A model generated the notes under the pieces. That model was not told the DNA's origin, did not search any database, and saw only the letters and a list, made by a program, of their open reading frames with translations. Of a stretch of 37,190 nucleotides of DNA, positions 5,909 through 12,894 are shown piece after piece. This DNA is from a virus. Positions within the stretch are counted from its first letter, which is position 1. The number at the start of each line of letters is the position of its first letter. The stretch lies in IMG/VR virus record IMGVR_UViG_3300017967_000077, positions 1 to 37,190 of that record. The stretch is one strand, 5' to 3'. Made by a program: the position numbers and the translations under genes.

Positions 5909-7013
5909 AATTGAAATCTTTGATTGTTATACTACCCACCATGGCAGCATGGTTTTGACATTGATATCTATAGCCTCCTGATATAGCAGAAGGTATTCTC
6001 CAATACAAAGTTCCGGAATCTTTTCCTTGTGCAGCAGCACCAGTAGAAACAGTTCCGTCTGTTGCAACGTGAACTAGTCCTGTGTTGTATGCAACTCCCG
6101 CTCCTGTTTGTATTTCAAAAGGATGTCCTGTGGCATTTAATTTAAAAGCCATAGTAGTTCTATTAATTGCATATATTGTAGGATTACCACCAGCATAATG
6201 ACTATTAAACAGATAAGCACTAGTGCCAGAGTTGGTCACTTCCAAGGTAAACATCGCAGGCATGTATATTTCGTCAATTGTTAATCCTGCAGCAACAGCA
6301 TCTGTTAACAAAGAAAACTCAGGAACACCAGAAACCACTGTGCTGGCAATGGTTATTGTGTCTGTTCCGGCATTGGTTGTAATATTCATTCCAGTGCCAG
6401 CAACAATTGTTAGGGTATCAGTAGTAGAATCTGCTACAATATTATCCTGTCCACCAACTGCTATTGTGTTGAAAGAATTTGTAGATCCTCCAGCGGATGC
6501 AGCAATAGTAATTGTGTTTGTTGCATTATCCGTTGTTATGATAACGTTTGATCCTTGTGCAAAGGTTACACTATCTGACAGTTGTGATGCAGTTACATCA
6601 GACTGACCGCTAACACTAAAGGTAGAAAAACTGTTGTTTGTGTTTGTGACAGTTAAAGCACCTTCATCGTTAGTAGTAGTTGATATTCCATCACCTCCCA
6701 AGATAGAAAGTACTTCTCCTGATTGAAGTATTCTCTGTGTCGAGTCGTCCGCAGCGATAGTAATCTCACTACTTCCTCCTGCCCCACCACCAACACCCGC
6801 AGATGATGCTTTTGCTAAAAAATCAGCATTTGAAACATTATCAAGATCGCTTCTAGCAAGTGTGTGCCCGCCGGTAGTATTCCCATCATATAGCCTTAAG
6901 GAATTGGTATCTCTATCAAAGAATATTTCACCACTGGTTCCAGACTTTCTTCCAAGATAGTCCGTTTCTCTGGGTATTAATCTAACTGCGGTTAAAACTG
7001 GAATTTTCGACAT
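5901..7013 (-). CDS. Fibre/virion protein with C-terminal cupredoxin-like domain
   Basis: This is a 370-residue protein. Residues 1-60 carry a tail-fibre-type head (GEIFFDRDTNSLRLYDG). Residues about 70-85 form a Gly-rich linker. Residues about 105-225 contain three degenerate beta repeats of the form GQxD...TDTLTI...ITTxxxTxTI. The C-terminal ~140 residues look like a cupredoxin: GHPFEI with H297, then YRYQCQNHAAMVGSI with C352, H355 and M358. This His ... Cys-x2-His-x2-Met pattern matches the amicyanin-type type 1 copper site. Similar C-terminal domains occur in marine phage structural proteins, so it may be a stable beta-sandwich tip with or without copper. There is no Shine-Dalgarno, and a perfect late box ends 4 nt upstream of the ATG. 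Confidence 0.7.
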   Translation of the reverse strand: MSKIPVLTAVRLIPRETDYLGRKSGTSGEIFFDRDTNSLRLYDGNTTGGHTLARSDLDNVSNADFLAKASSAGVGGGAGGSSEITIAADDSTQRILQSGEVLSILGGDGISTTTNDEGALTVTNTNNSFSTFSVSGQSDVTASQLSDSVTFAQGSNVIITTDNATNTITIAASAGGSTNSFNTIAVGGQDNIVADSTTDTLTIVAGTGMNITTNAGTDTITIASTVVSGVPEFSLLTDAVAAGLTIDEIYMPAMFTLEVTNSGTSAYLFNSHYAGGNPTIYAINRTTMAFKLNATGHPFEIQTGAGVAYNTGLVHVATDGTVSTGAAAQGKDSGTLYWRIPSAISGGYRYQCQNHAAMVGSITIKDFNSI

Positions 7014-7017
7014 ACTG

Positions 7018-7024
7018 TATTTAT
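7018..7024 (-). promoter_or_regulatory. Late promoter box (ATAAATA), 4 nt from ATG
   Basis: The minus strand reads GCATAAATA-CAGT-ATG. It is an exact box with no room for a ribosome binding site between box and start, so a leaderless mRNA is predicted. Confidence 0.75.
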
Positions 7025-7027
7025 GCG

Positions 7028-7034
7028 ATAAGTA
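7028..7034 (+). promoter_or_regulatory. Possible late-type box (ATAAGTA) for the 83-aa gene
   Basis: ATAAGTA is followed by 8 nt and the ATG at 7043, the same gap as at gp14. It is divergent from the exact box at complement 7018-7024. The box is a variant, so support is modest. Confidence 0.35.
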
Positions 7035-7042
7035 ATAGAGTT

Positions 7043-7294
7043 ATGTTTGACGCGACAAAAGAAATAAACATTAAATTTGAGAACAAATACAACAGCACAT
7101 TTGTTAGAGCTAATCATTGGTTAATTACTGCTAACAAGGAAGACATATATTCTAGCGAAGATCCTGAAAAAGCCTTGGCCGATCTTTGGCAGTCTCATTT
7201 TAATGCTAGGATTATAAAGCAGGACGGAAAGCCCTATAAACTATTGTTTGATAGCCAGGAAGATCTTACCGTGTTTATGCTAAAGTGGGGCTAA
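7043..7294 (+). CDS. Small orphan protein, unknown
   Basis: This is an 83-residue protein beginning MFDATKEINIKFENKYN, with mixed alpha/beta character and three Trp residues, and no signal peptide, membrane segment or recognised motif. It is the only plus-strand gene between two minus-strand genes. Its start is 29 bp from the divergent fibre gene and its last 20 bases overlap the convergent 119-aa gene. The reading frame is clean and the spacing on both sides is compact, which supports a real gene. Function cannot be inferred. Confidence 0.6.
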   Translation: MFDATKEINIKFENKYNSTFVRANHWLITANKEDIYSSEDPEKALADLWQSHFNARIIKQDGKPYKLLFDSQEDLTVFMLKWG

Positions 7295-7634
7295 CTTTCC
7301 AGAGCTTCTTAAGTTCGATTTCCACACCTAATTTTCTAGCTCTGTCATATACTTCGTCAGCAGCATTTTCACCGTAAAAAATTTCGCAGTAATTTTTATC
7401 AAGATATAGGTCGTGTGTGATTATGTACATTTCATACATAGGATTGTGTGCAGCGTAGATTCCGATACTACCAGGAGTGTATGAAATTTGTTCCCATAAA
7501 CTAATATCGTCGATGGAAGGAACTTGCCGATCGTTCCAATCCGTAAACATTGGTCTGTTATTTACTGCTGCTACCTTTACTGCAAGGTCCCAAGGATTGT
7601 TGAATATTTCCTCAGTGTCTTTAAACAGAGACAT
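7275..7634 (-). CDS. Conserved unknown protein, paralogue of the 12504-12890 gene
   Basis: This is a 119-residue protein. Its core IDDISLWEQISYTPGSIGIY and the later CEIFYGENAADEVYDRARKLGVEI correspond segment by segment to IDDVDLWEVIYEDSATFGLY and ETFYGKGALQRVVNRAKSFGVDL in the protein at 12504-12890, so the two are paralogues about 5 kb apart. The family appears in marine T4-like phages without a known role. The ATG at 7634 follows the upstream TAG by one base, implying translational coupling with the 177-aa gene. Its 3' end overlaps the plus-strand 83-aa gene by 20 bp. Confidence 0.7.
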   Translation of the reverse strand: MSLFKDTEEIFNNPWDLAVKVAAVNNRPMFTDWNDRQVPSIDDISLWEQISYTPGSIGIYAAHNPMYEMYIITHDLYLDKNYCEIFYGENAADEVYDRARKLGVEIELKKLWKVSPTLA

Positions 7635-7635
7635 A

Positions 7636-8169
7636 CTAGGTATCTAATTTTGGATTTTTTGCGTCTGGATCTTTATAATCGGTTGCCCAAGCAACATTAT
7701 CAATTTTAACCCATGATGTAGATGCTTCGTCCCATTTATAAAATGTATCTTCGGTTGCAGGAGATGGTGTTGGTGCAACCCATGTATTTCCGTCCCAAGT
7801 CCAACTTGGATAAGGTTGTGCAGGTCTTGATTTTTTATAATCAAATGTTCCTGTGATCCTATCGGATGTATCGTTAATGCTTGCCCAAGTTGTTATTACA
7901 TAATCGGTGTCAGCAACTAGGTCAAGATGCATGTTTGTAACAGGAGTTTTGTCAGTTGTTTCCCATTTTGCACCGTTTGGAGGCCAGGATGTTTCGGCAA
8001 CGACACCCTCTTTATTAGATACAGAAATACCAAATTTTACGTGTGTTACAAAGGTTACTTCAGCATCCGACACAATTATTGCATCTAATCTTTCTGCAAG
8101 ACCATTATCGTTGACTGTTTCAAAAACCCATTTAAGTTTTACTGTATCAAATATTGCTTTGATTATCAT
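7636..8169 (-). CDS. Virion-associated protein with Trp-rich C-terminal units
   Basis: This is a 177-residue protein. The first ~115 residues are beta-rich (DAEVTFVTHVKFGISVSN ... HLDLVADTDYVITTW). The C-terminal third carries W/P repeats (PYPSWTWDGNTWVAP, then FYKWDEASTSWVK) seen in several marine phage tail-associated proteins. No catalytic motif is visible. It starts an operon with the 119-aa gene. The ATG at 8169 has a weak GGAG 10 nt upstream and two tandem late-type boxes about 30-45 nt upstream. A structural or adhesion role is inferred from composition only. Confidence 0.6.
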   Translation of the reverse strand: MIIKAIFDTVKLKWVFETVNDNGLAERLDAIIVSDAEVTFVTHVKFGISVSNKEGVVAETSWPPNGAKWETTDKTPVTNMHLDLVADTDYVITTWASINDTSDRITGTFDYKKSRPAQPYPSWTWDGNTWVAPTPSPATEDTFYKWDEASTSWVKIDNVAWATDYKDPDAKNPKLDT

Positions 8170-8197
8170 GTTTTTTTGGCTCCGTAATATACTCTTT

Positions 8198-8214
8198 TAT
8201 TTATCACTATTTAA
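8198..8214 (-). promoter_or_regulatory. Tandem late boxes (GATAAATA and TTAAATA)
   Basis: The minus strand reads TTAAATA (complement 8208-8214), AGT is the start of the spacer, and GATAAATA follows (complement 8198-8205). The second is one base from TATAAATA and would leave a leader of about 24 nt for the gene starting at 8169. Confidence 0.55.
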
Positions 8215-8247
8215 TGATCAAGATTAAAAGTTATGAGCGAACCAGGC

Positions 8248-8255
8248 TATAAATA
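8248..8255 (+). promoter_or_regulatory. Perfect T4-type late promoter TATAAATA for the oxygenase/halogenase operon
   Basis: TATAAATA is an exact match to the T4 late consensus. It lies 38 nt upstream of the ATG at 8294, followed by an AGGAG ribosome site at 8278-8282. The surrounding TAAATATATGCAT recurs at 170-182. It indicates late expression of the genes 8294-12507. Confidence 0.75.
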
Positions 8256-8293
8256 TATGCATAGTTAATGCGAAGTTAGGAGATTAAGAATAA

Positions 8294-8929
8294 ATGGCTC
8301 AATTCCAGATAGGAGGGTTTTATCCTGGAGAAATAACCCCCGATAGCGTAGTTGGTGGTTGTATCAGCATCTACGAAAAGGCTTGGCCCAACCCATTAGA
8401 AACAATTAAAAATATAGAGGCTGAAGTCGCAAACCCAGATTCAGGTGTTCATTGGACAAAGGCCGAAACTTTTGGAAATGGACCCTTTAGTACACAAAGA
8501 ACAAACATGGTTTTACCTGTTAGCCAACTGGCTACTATGGCTGAAAGCAAGGTTTGTCAGAATATACATAATCAAATGAGAATGAATCTTCTTGCTTCTA
8601 GTGTTCCTTATGCTAGAAGATATGGAATTGAGGAAGAAATGTATCATGAAGATTATCAACTATTAAGATACACTGGTGGACAGGAATACAAAAAACACTA
8701 CGACGGATCAACTGATATCGGAAGGGTTATTTCAGCATTAATATATCTAAACGATGATTACGAAGGCGGAGAACTAGAGTTTCCAAATTACGGAATTACA
8801 ATCAAACCACAGGCAGGAATGATGATACTATTTCCATCAAACTTTGCATATGCACACATTGCACATCCTGTAAGACAAGGCACCAAGTACGGTCTTGTAA
8901 CTTGGATTAGAGATAGAAATAATTTTTAA
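8294..8929 (+). CDS. Fe(II)/2-oxoglutarate oxygenase, prolyl-4-hydroxylase-like
   Basis: This is a 211-residue protein. The double-stranded beta-helix core shows H135-Y-D137 (HYDGSTDIGR), LIYLNDDYEGGELEFP, the second metal His at H188 (AHIAHPV) and a basic residue K198 in GTKYGLVTW that should bind 2-oxoglutarate. This is the P4H/PKHD-type arrangement common in marine T4-like phages. The likely reaction is hydroxylation of a peptide or small-molecule substrate; the substrate is unknown. It is the first gene of a plus-strand operon leading to the halogenase, with an AGGAG site 11 nt upstream of the ATG and a perfect late promoter. All metal ligands are present, so it should be active. Confidence 0.85.
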   Translation: MAQFQIGGFYPGEITPDSVVGGCISIYEKAWPNPLETIKNIEAEVANPDSGVHWTKAETFGNGPFSTQRTNMVLPVSQLATMAESKVCQNIHNQMRMNLLASSVPYARRYGIEEEMYHEDYQLLRYTGGQEYKKHYDGSTDIGRVISALIYLNDDYEGGELEFPNYGITIKPQAGMMILFPSNFAYAHIAHPVRQGTKYGLVTWIRDRNNF

Positions 8930-8931
8930 TA

Positions 8932-9684
8932 ATGTTTAGTTTCTTTTTTAAAAGATCAACGGTTACACTAGATTGCTTTACCAATCTACCATATGTCTAT
9001 GACTTCGCAAAAATAGACAAGGCAGTTAAATTTATTCCCGACTGGTGGAAAAATACTCCTAGAACAATCGAAGGAAAGGAACACGGAACAATTAAAAATT
9101 GTCCTGGATTTATTGATTACTATGCCACGGGTATTGTTATGCCTTCGTGGTTTGAAACTAATATTACAATACATTCGAAAAATGATCCGGAAGAAAGATG
9201 GTATAGTTTTCAGAGTTCAAACAACGATTTTGATGTTTCTAAATCGCATGCACCTTATCAGTTTGAAAACTTTGCAGGATTTGATGGAAAGAATATTAAG
9301 ATCGAAACTCCTTGGGTTCTTAAGACCAAACAGAAAGTAGATTTTTTAGTAACACAACCGACATGGAATCACAGAGATATGCTTACGCATTTTTCTGTAT
9401 TACCGGCCGTTGTAAATTATAAATATCAACACTTTACAAATATTAATATGTTTGTAATCAATAAGGATGAAGAAAGGGTATTAAATATTCCACCGCTAAT
9501 GCCTATGATAATGTTGCATCCTTTGACTGACAAGAAAGTCGAAATAAAAACGCATCTTGTTGACGACAGAGAGTGGAATAGGTTAACGGGTGTGTATAAC
9601 CTAATAATAAGAGATGATGAAGGATACAAGAAGAAAAAAGAAATTTATAAAAAAGTTTCAAAGTGTCCTTTCCATAGGGGGTAA
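8932..9684 (+). CDS. Conserved marine-phage protein of unknown function in oxygenase cluster
   Basis: This is a 250-residue protein beginning MFSFFFKRSTVTLDCFTN, with KFIPDWWKNTPR near residue 40, NCPGFIDYY near 60 and a beta-rich middle (PWVLKTKQKVDFLVTQPTW, then FSVLPAVVNYKYQHFTNINM). It contains no recognised enzyme motif, signal peptide or membrane segment. It starts 2 nt after the oxygenase stop with no clear Shine-Dalgarno, so it is probably translated by coupling. The order of strands resembles the 232-aa protein at 10337, and both sit among oxygenases; a shared fold is possible but unproven. It may be a partner or substrate-handling protein for the neighbouring enzymes. Confidence 0.7.
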   Translation: MFSFFFKRSTVTLDCFTNLPYVYDFAKIDKAVKFIPDWWKNTPRTIEGKEHGTIKNCPGFIDYYATGIVMPSWFETNITIHSKNDPEERWYSFQSSNNDFDVSKSHAPYQFENFAGFDGKNIKIETPWVLKTKQKVDFLVTQPTWNHRDMLTHFSVLPAVVNYKYQHFTNINMFVINKDEERVLNIPPLMPMIMLHPLTDKKVEIKTHLVDDREWNRLTGVYNLIIRDDEGYKKKKEIYKKVSKCPFHRG

Positions 9685-9686
9685 GA

Positions 9687-10322
9687 ATGGAGAATGTAAA
9701 AGAGTTTAAAAACAAAGGATATACTAGAGTTAACGGAGTATTGACAAAAGATATTGTTGATATTGTTACTCAATATGCACTGTTTGACGAATTACAAAAT
9801 TTATCTCCTGAAAAAAATGCAGCAGGTAATAATGCACAGGTTCCTGATGCACATTCTAAATATGCAGATCCTCTAATGGAAACTATTCTTTTACACGTTA
9901 GAACTGCGGTGGAAAAAAATACAGGACTAGAACTATCACCAACTTATTCGTATTTTAGGGTATATAGAAACGGAGATGAACTAATTCCACACAAGGATAG
10001 ACCAGCCTGTGAAATTTCAACAACTATTTGTTTTGGTTATAGTTACGATAATTCCTATAATTGGCCCATTTACATGGAAGGAGAATCAGTTGATTTAAAA
10101 CCTGGAGATATGGTTGCTTATAGAGGATGTGATCTTAAACACTGGAGAGAAAAGTTCATGCCCAAGGAAAAACATTATCATGTGCAAGGATTTTTCCATT
10201 ATGTTGATAAGAACGGACCACATGCTGATTGGAAATTTGATAAGAGAGACAATTTAGGAATTAACAAAAAGATGTTGGATAGAAAATCATACATTATTAG
10301 AACAGAAACAGATTGGTATTAA
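9687..10322 (+). CDS. Fe(II)/2-oxoglutarate oxygenase-type protein
   Basis: This is a 211-residue protein. Residues 88-172 form a recognisable dioxygenase core: YFRVYRNGDELIPHKDRPAC with H102-x-D104, LKPGDMVAYRGCDLKHW with H152 as the distal ligand, and the closing strand HVQGFFHYVD. The usual Arg/Lys that anchors 2-oxoglutarate is not obvious at the expected spacing after H152, so co-substrate binding may differ. A GGGGG-containing Shine-Dalgarno precedes the ATG. It is the third gene of the operon after the P4H-like enzyme and the unknown, and is followed within 15 nt by another unknown. Substrate not predictable. Confidence 0.75.
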   Translation: MENVKEFKNKGYTRVNGVLTKDIVDIVTQYALFDELQNLSPEKNAAGNNAQVPDAHSKYADPLMETILLHVRTAVEKNTGLELSPTYSYFRVYRNGDELIPHKDRPACEISTTICFGYSYDNSYNWPIYMEGESVDLKPGDMVAYRGCDLKHWREKFMPKEKHYHVQGFFHYVDKNGPHADWKFDKRDNLGINKKMLDRKSYIIRTETDWY

Positions 10323-10336
10323 CGAGAGAGAATTTT

Positions 10337-11035
10337 ATGGCAATTACAGTATATTGGGCAAGTTTAGAAAGAGAATGGATGTTAGCAAAAGAACCAGAAT
10401 CTGTTGCTAAATTATTCTATGAAAAAGATATGCACGATACAGATAATCTAAATGCACAATTAAACTATTGTCCATCATTTAATAAGAATCTTAAAAATGT
10501 TTATGCATTAAGATCTATATACGATTATTCATTTAAGATCGATGGGGATAAAGTTTGGTCTCCTGATCGAGATCAAGAGTTTTTTGATATGCATGTAAAT
10601 ATAAGAGATATCAAGAGAAGATTGTTTTCTTTCAAACAGTGTTTTCTATTCTTCACAGAAGAGGATAGCCTACCAGTTACTTTCTATGAGTATCCGTATT
10701 TAGAAGATAATAATATTACAGAACGATGCATGATAGTTGCAGGTCAATTTGATATCGGAAAATGGTTTAGGAATACTGAGTTTGCGTTTTACTTGAAAAA
10801 AGATTATAATGAATTTAAAATCCAACAGGATGAAGTGTTTACGTATCTTAGATTTCATACAGACGAGAAAATTAATTTTAAACAATTTAGACCAACTCAA
10901 CGAATATCAGAATTAATTGCTGATGGATTTGCCTGTAATCAAATATGGCAACCATTAAGAAAATTAGAGAACTACTATAGGATTTTTAAAAACAAAAAAC
11001 TAGCACTAAGAGAAATAAAGGAAAATTTACTATGA
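10337..11035 (+). CDS. Conserved unknown protein next to halogenase
   Basis: This is a 232-residue protein starting MAITVYWASLEREWML. I chose the ATG at 10337 because GAGAGAG lies at normal spacing upstream; a TTG start at 10313 would overlap the previous gene. The middle contains FKQCFLFFTEEDSLPVTFYE and IVAGQFDIGKWFRNTEFAF followed by a DEVFTYLRF strand. No metal-binding or nucleotide-binding motif is seen. Its stop overlaps the halogenase start (ATGA), so the two should be made together, which suggests a functional partnership. The strand order loosely resembles the protein at 8932. Confidence 0.7.
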   Translation: MAITVYWASLEREWMLAKEPESVAKLFYEKDMHDTDNLNAQLNYCPSFNKNLKNVYALRSIYDYSFKIDGDKVWSPDRDQEFFDMHVNIRDIKRRLFSFKQCFLFFTEEDSLPVTFYEYPYLEDNNITERCMIVAGQFDIGKWFRNTEFAFYLKKDYNEFKIQQDEVFTYLRFHTDEKINFKQFRPTQRISELIADGFACNQIWQPLRKLENYYRIFKNKKLALREIKENLL

Positions 11036-12507
11036 AGAGTCCAAAAAGCGTATTAGTTGTAGGAGGAGGAACAGCAGGATTAATTGCTGCAATAATCCTC
11101 AAGAAGGGACTTAGCAATTTAAAAGTAGATGTTGTCCATTCAAAGAACATTGGCATTGTAGGAGTCGGCGAAGGATCTACTGAACACTTTCGCAACTTTA
11201 TGAATTTTGCAGGAATTAATCAACATCAGATTATCAAAGAGTGTGATGCTACATACAAGTCTGGTATTATGTTTACTAATTGGGGTCCTAAAAATTATTT
11301 GCATAGTGTTGGCGAACCTTTCAATAATAAGATGGGTTTGTATCCACACGTATACGCTAGGCAGATTGGAAACAATATCGATTACGTAAATAGTGGTCTT
11401 TTGTGGAATAACAAACTAGAACAATTTTGGCTAAACAATAAAGAAAACCCTCCATTCAATCAATTTCACTTTAACACACATAAACTTAATGATTTCATGA
11501 TCAAGCATGCTAAGAAAACTGGTATTGGAATCTATGAGGATGATATCCAAGATGTTATGTTAAATCAAGATGGAGAAATTGACAAACTAAAAGGTAACAA
11601 TATGGAATACGATTATGATTTCTATATTGACGCCACAGGTTTTAAAAGATTGTTAATGGATAAACTAGGAGGAAAGTGGCAATCCTTTGGTGACGTTTTA
11701 AAAATGAAGGCGGCAATCACATTCCAAACAGAAGACACATCAGAATATAATCTATGGACATTGGCGCATGCAATGGATGCAGGTTGGCTATTTAGAATTC
11801 CTGTCTGGGGTAGGCACGGCAATGGGTACATTTATGATAGCGATTACATTGACAAGGACCAAGCAAAAGCAGAAGTTGAAAAACTTTACGGCAAAGAAAT
11901 TAATATAGGAAAAGAATTTAAGTTTGACCCAGGTCATATTGATCGTGCATGGATTAAGAATTGTGTTGCTATCGGACTTAGCGGAAGTTTTGTTGAGCCG
12001 TTAGAAGCATCATCGATTGGAACTAGCATACAACAAGCATTTATATTGCTTTATAAGATTATCAATTATGATGAAAAGGTTATTGATACCTATAATCATT
12101 CGTTTGTAAAAATTATGGAGAACATAAGAGACTTTCTTGTGTTACATTACATAACACCAAGGCAAGATACTCCCTTTTGGAAAGACTTACAAAATGCTCC
12201 ACTACCCGATAGTCTTGGAAAGAAATTAGAAATTTGGAGGAACAAACTTCCTAATCCAGAAAACTTTAATGATCAAACAGATTATTGCTTGTTTTGGCAC
12301 GATAACTTTACCGTAGTGATGGAAGGTCTTAATTTATTCGATAGAAAAGCAATTTTAAATGAATACATGATGCAGAATCAAGATATCAAGGATGATGCTG
12401 ATCGTGTTATTAAGGAAATTGCTCAGAAAGACGAAACCATGGAAACCATGGGCCATAAAAAGATGATCTCAATAATCAGAGACCATCTTGAATTAAGAGA
12501 CAGTTAA
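11032..12507 (+). CDS. Flavin-dependent halogenase (tryptophan halogenase family)
   Basis: This is a 491-residue protein. The FAD-binding GGGTAG lies at residues 11-16 and GVGEGST at 44-50. K76 in ATYKSGIMFTNW corresponds to the catalytic lysine of PrnA-type halogenases. GNGYIY is at 263-268, and SFVEPLEASSIG at 319-330 carries the second catalytic glutamate region. The family signature WxWxIP is altered to WLFRIP (252-257). Such enzymes use FADH2, O2 and halide to halogenate aromatic substrates. A relative from a cyanophage (VirX1) is known to iodinate diverse substrates. No flavin reductase is encoded in the window, so reduced flavin must come from the host or elsewhere in the phage. It is the last gene of the plus-strand operon and overlaps the convergent gene by 4 bp. 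Confidence 0.88.
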   Translation: MKSPKSVLVVGGGTAGLIAAIILKKGLSNLKVDVVHSKNIGIVGVGEGSTEHFRNFMNFAGINQHQIIKECDATYKSGIMFTNWGPKNYLHSVGEPFNNKMGLYPHVYARQIGNNIDYVNSGLLWNNKLEQFWLNNKENPPFNQFHFNTHKLNDFMIKHAKKTGIGIYEDDIQDVMLNQDGEIDKLKGNNMEYDYDFYIDATGFKRLLMDKLGGKWQSFGDVLKMKAAITFQTEDTSEYNLWTLAHAMDAGWLFRIPVWGRHGNGYIYDSDYIDKDQAKAEVEKLYGKEINIGKEFKFDPGHIDRAWIKNCVAIGLSGSFVEPLEASSIGTSIQQAFILLYKIINYDEKVIDTYNHSFVKIMENIRDFLVLHYITPRQDTPFWKDLQNAPLPDSLGKKLEIWRNKLPNPENFNDQTDYCLFWHDNFTVVMEGLNLFDRKAILNEYMMQNQDIKDDADRVIKEIAQKDETMETMGHKKMISIIRDHLELRDS

Positions 12508-12890
12508 GAATATAACCACATTTTATCGTTATCTACCCAATGCTTGTGCATTGCTAAATCAACACCAAATGATTTGGCTCTATTAACAACTCTTTGTAAT
12601 GCTCCTTTGCCGTAAAATGTTTCTAGTTTAGGTGATTCTCCCTGACGTTCGTTCCATCCGAATCTCATCAAATAAAACTCAGCATACGGAAGCCATGCAG
12701 CGTATAATCCAAATGTTGCACTATCTTCGTAGATAACTTCCCAAAGATCAACATCGTCGATGTTTAATTCTCTGGAATAATCCCAATCCTGTTTTGGTGG
12801 TAATTGTAATTCGTTTGAATCCATCCACTTAGATTCAAAATGTTCTCCGCTGTCTACTACAATATTGTAGGTTGTTTTAAAAAATGGCAT
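12504..12890 (-). CDS. Conserved unknown protein, paralogue of the 7275-7634 gene
   Basis: This is a 128-residue protein starting MPFFKTTYNIVVDSG. I chose the ATG at 12890 because it lies just after the upstream stop; a longer reading from 12938 would run inside the oxygenase gene. The core IDDVDLWEVIYEDSATFGLY and the LETFYGKGALQRVVNRAKSFG segment match the protein at 7275-7634, so the pair is duplicated around the island. Aromatic-rich, acidic, no catalytic motif recognised. It is the third gene of a unit with two oxygenase-type genes. A TTAAATA box lies 5 nt before its ATG and GGAG lies 12 nt before it, so either coupling or an internal leaderless start is possible. Confidence 0.7.
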   Translation of the reverse strand: MPFFKTTYNIVVDSGEHFESKWMDSNELQLPPKQDWDYSRELNIDDVDLWEVIYEDSATFGLYAAWLPYAEFYLMRFGWNERQGESPKLETFYGKGALQRVVNRAKSFGVDLAMHKHWVDNDKMWLYS

Positions 12891-12894
12891 ACTG

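Noticed and set aside
5889-5915. TTCTAT-TAA-ATAGAA inverted repeat at the convergent junction as a bidirectional terminator
   Set aside because: The stem is AT-only, lacks a U-tract and lies in coding sequence of both genes.
10313-10336. TTG start eight codons earlier for the 232-aa gene
   Set aside because: It overlaps the previous gene and lacks a ribosome site; the ATG at 10337 has GAGAGAG.
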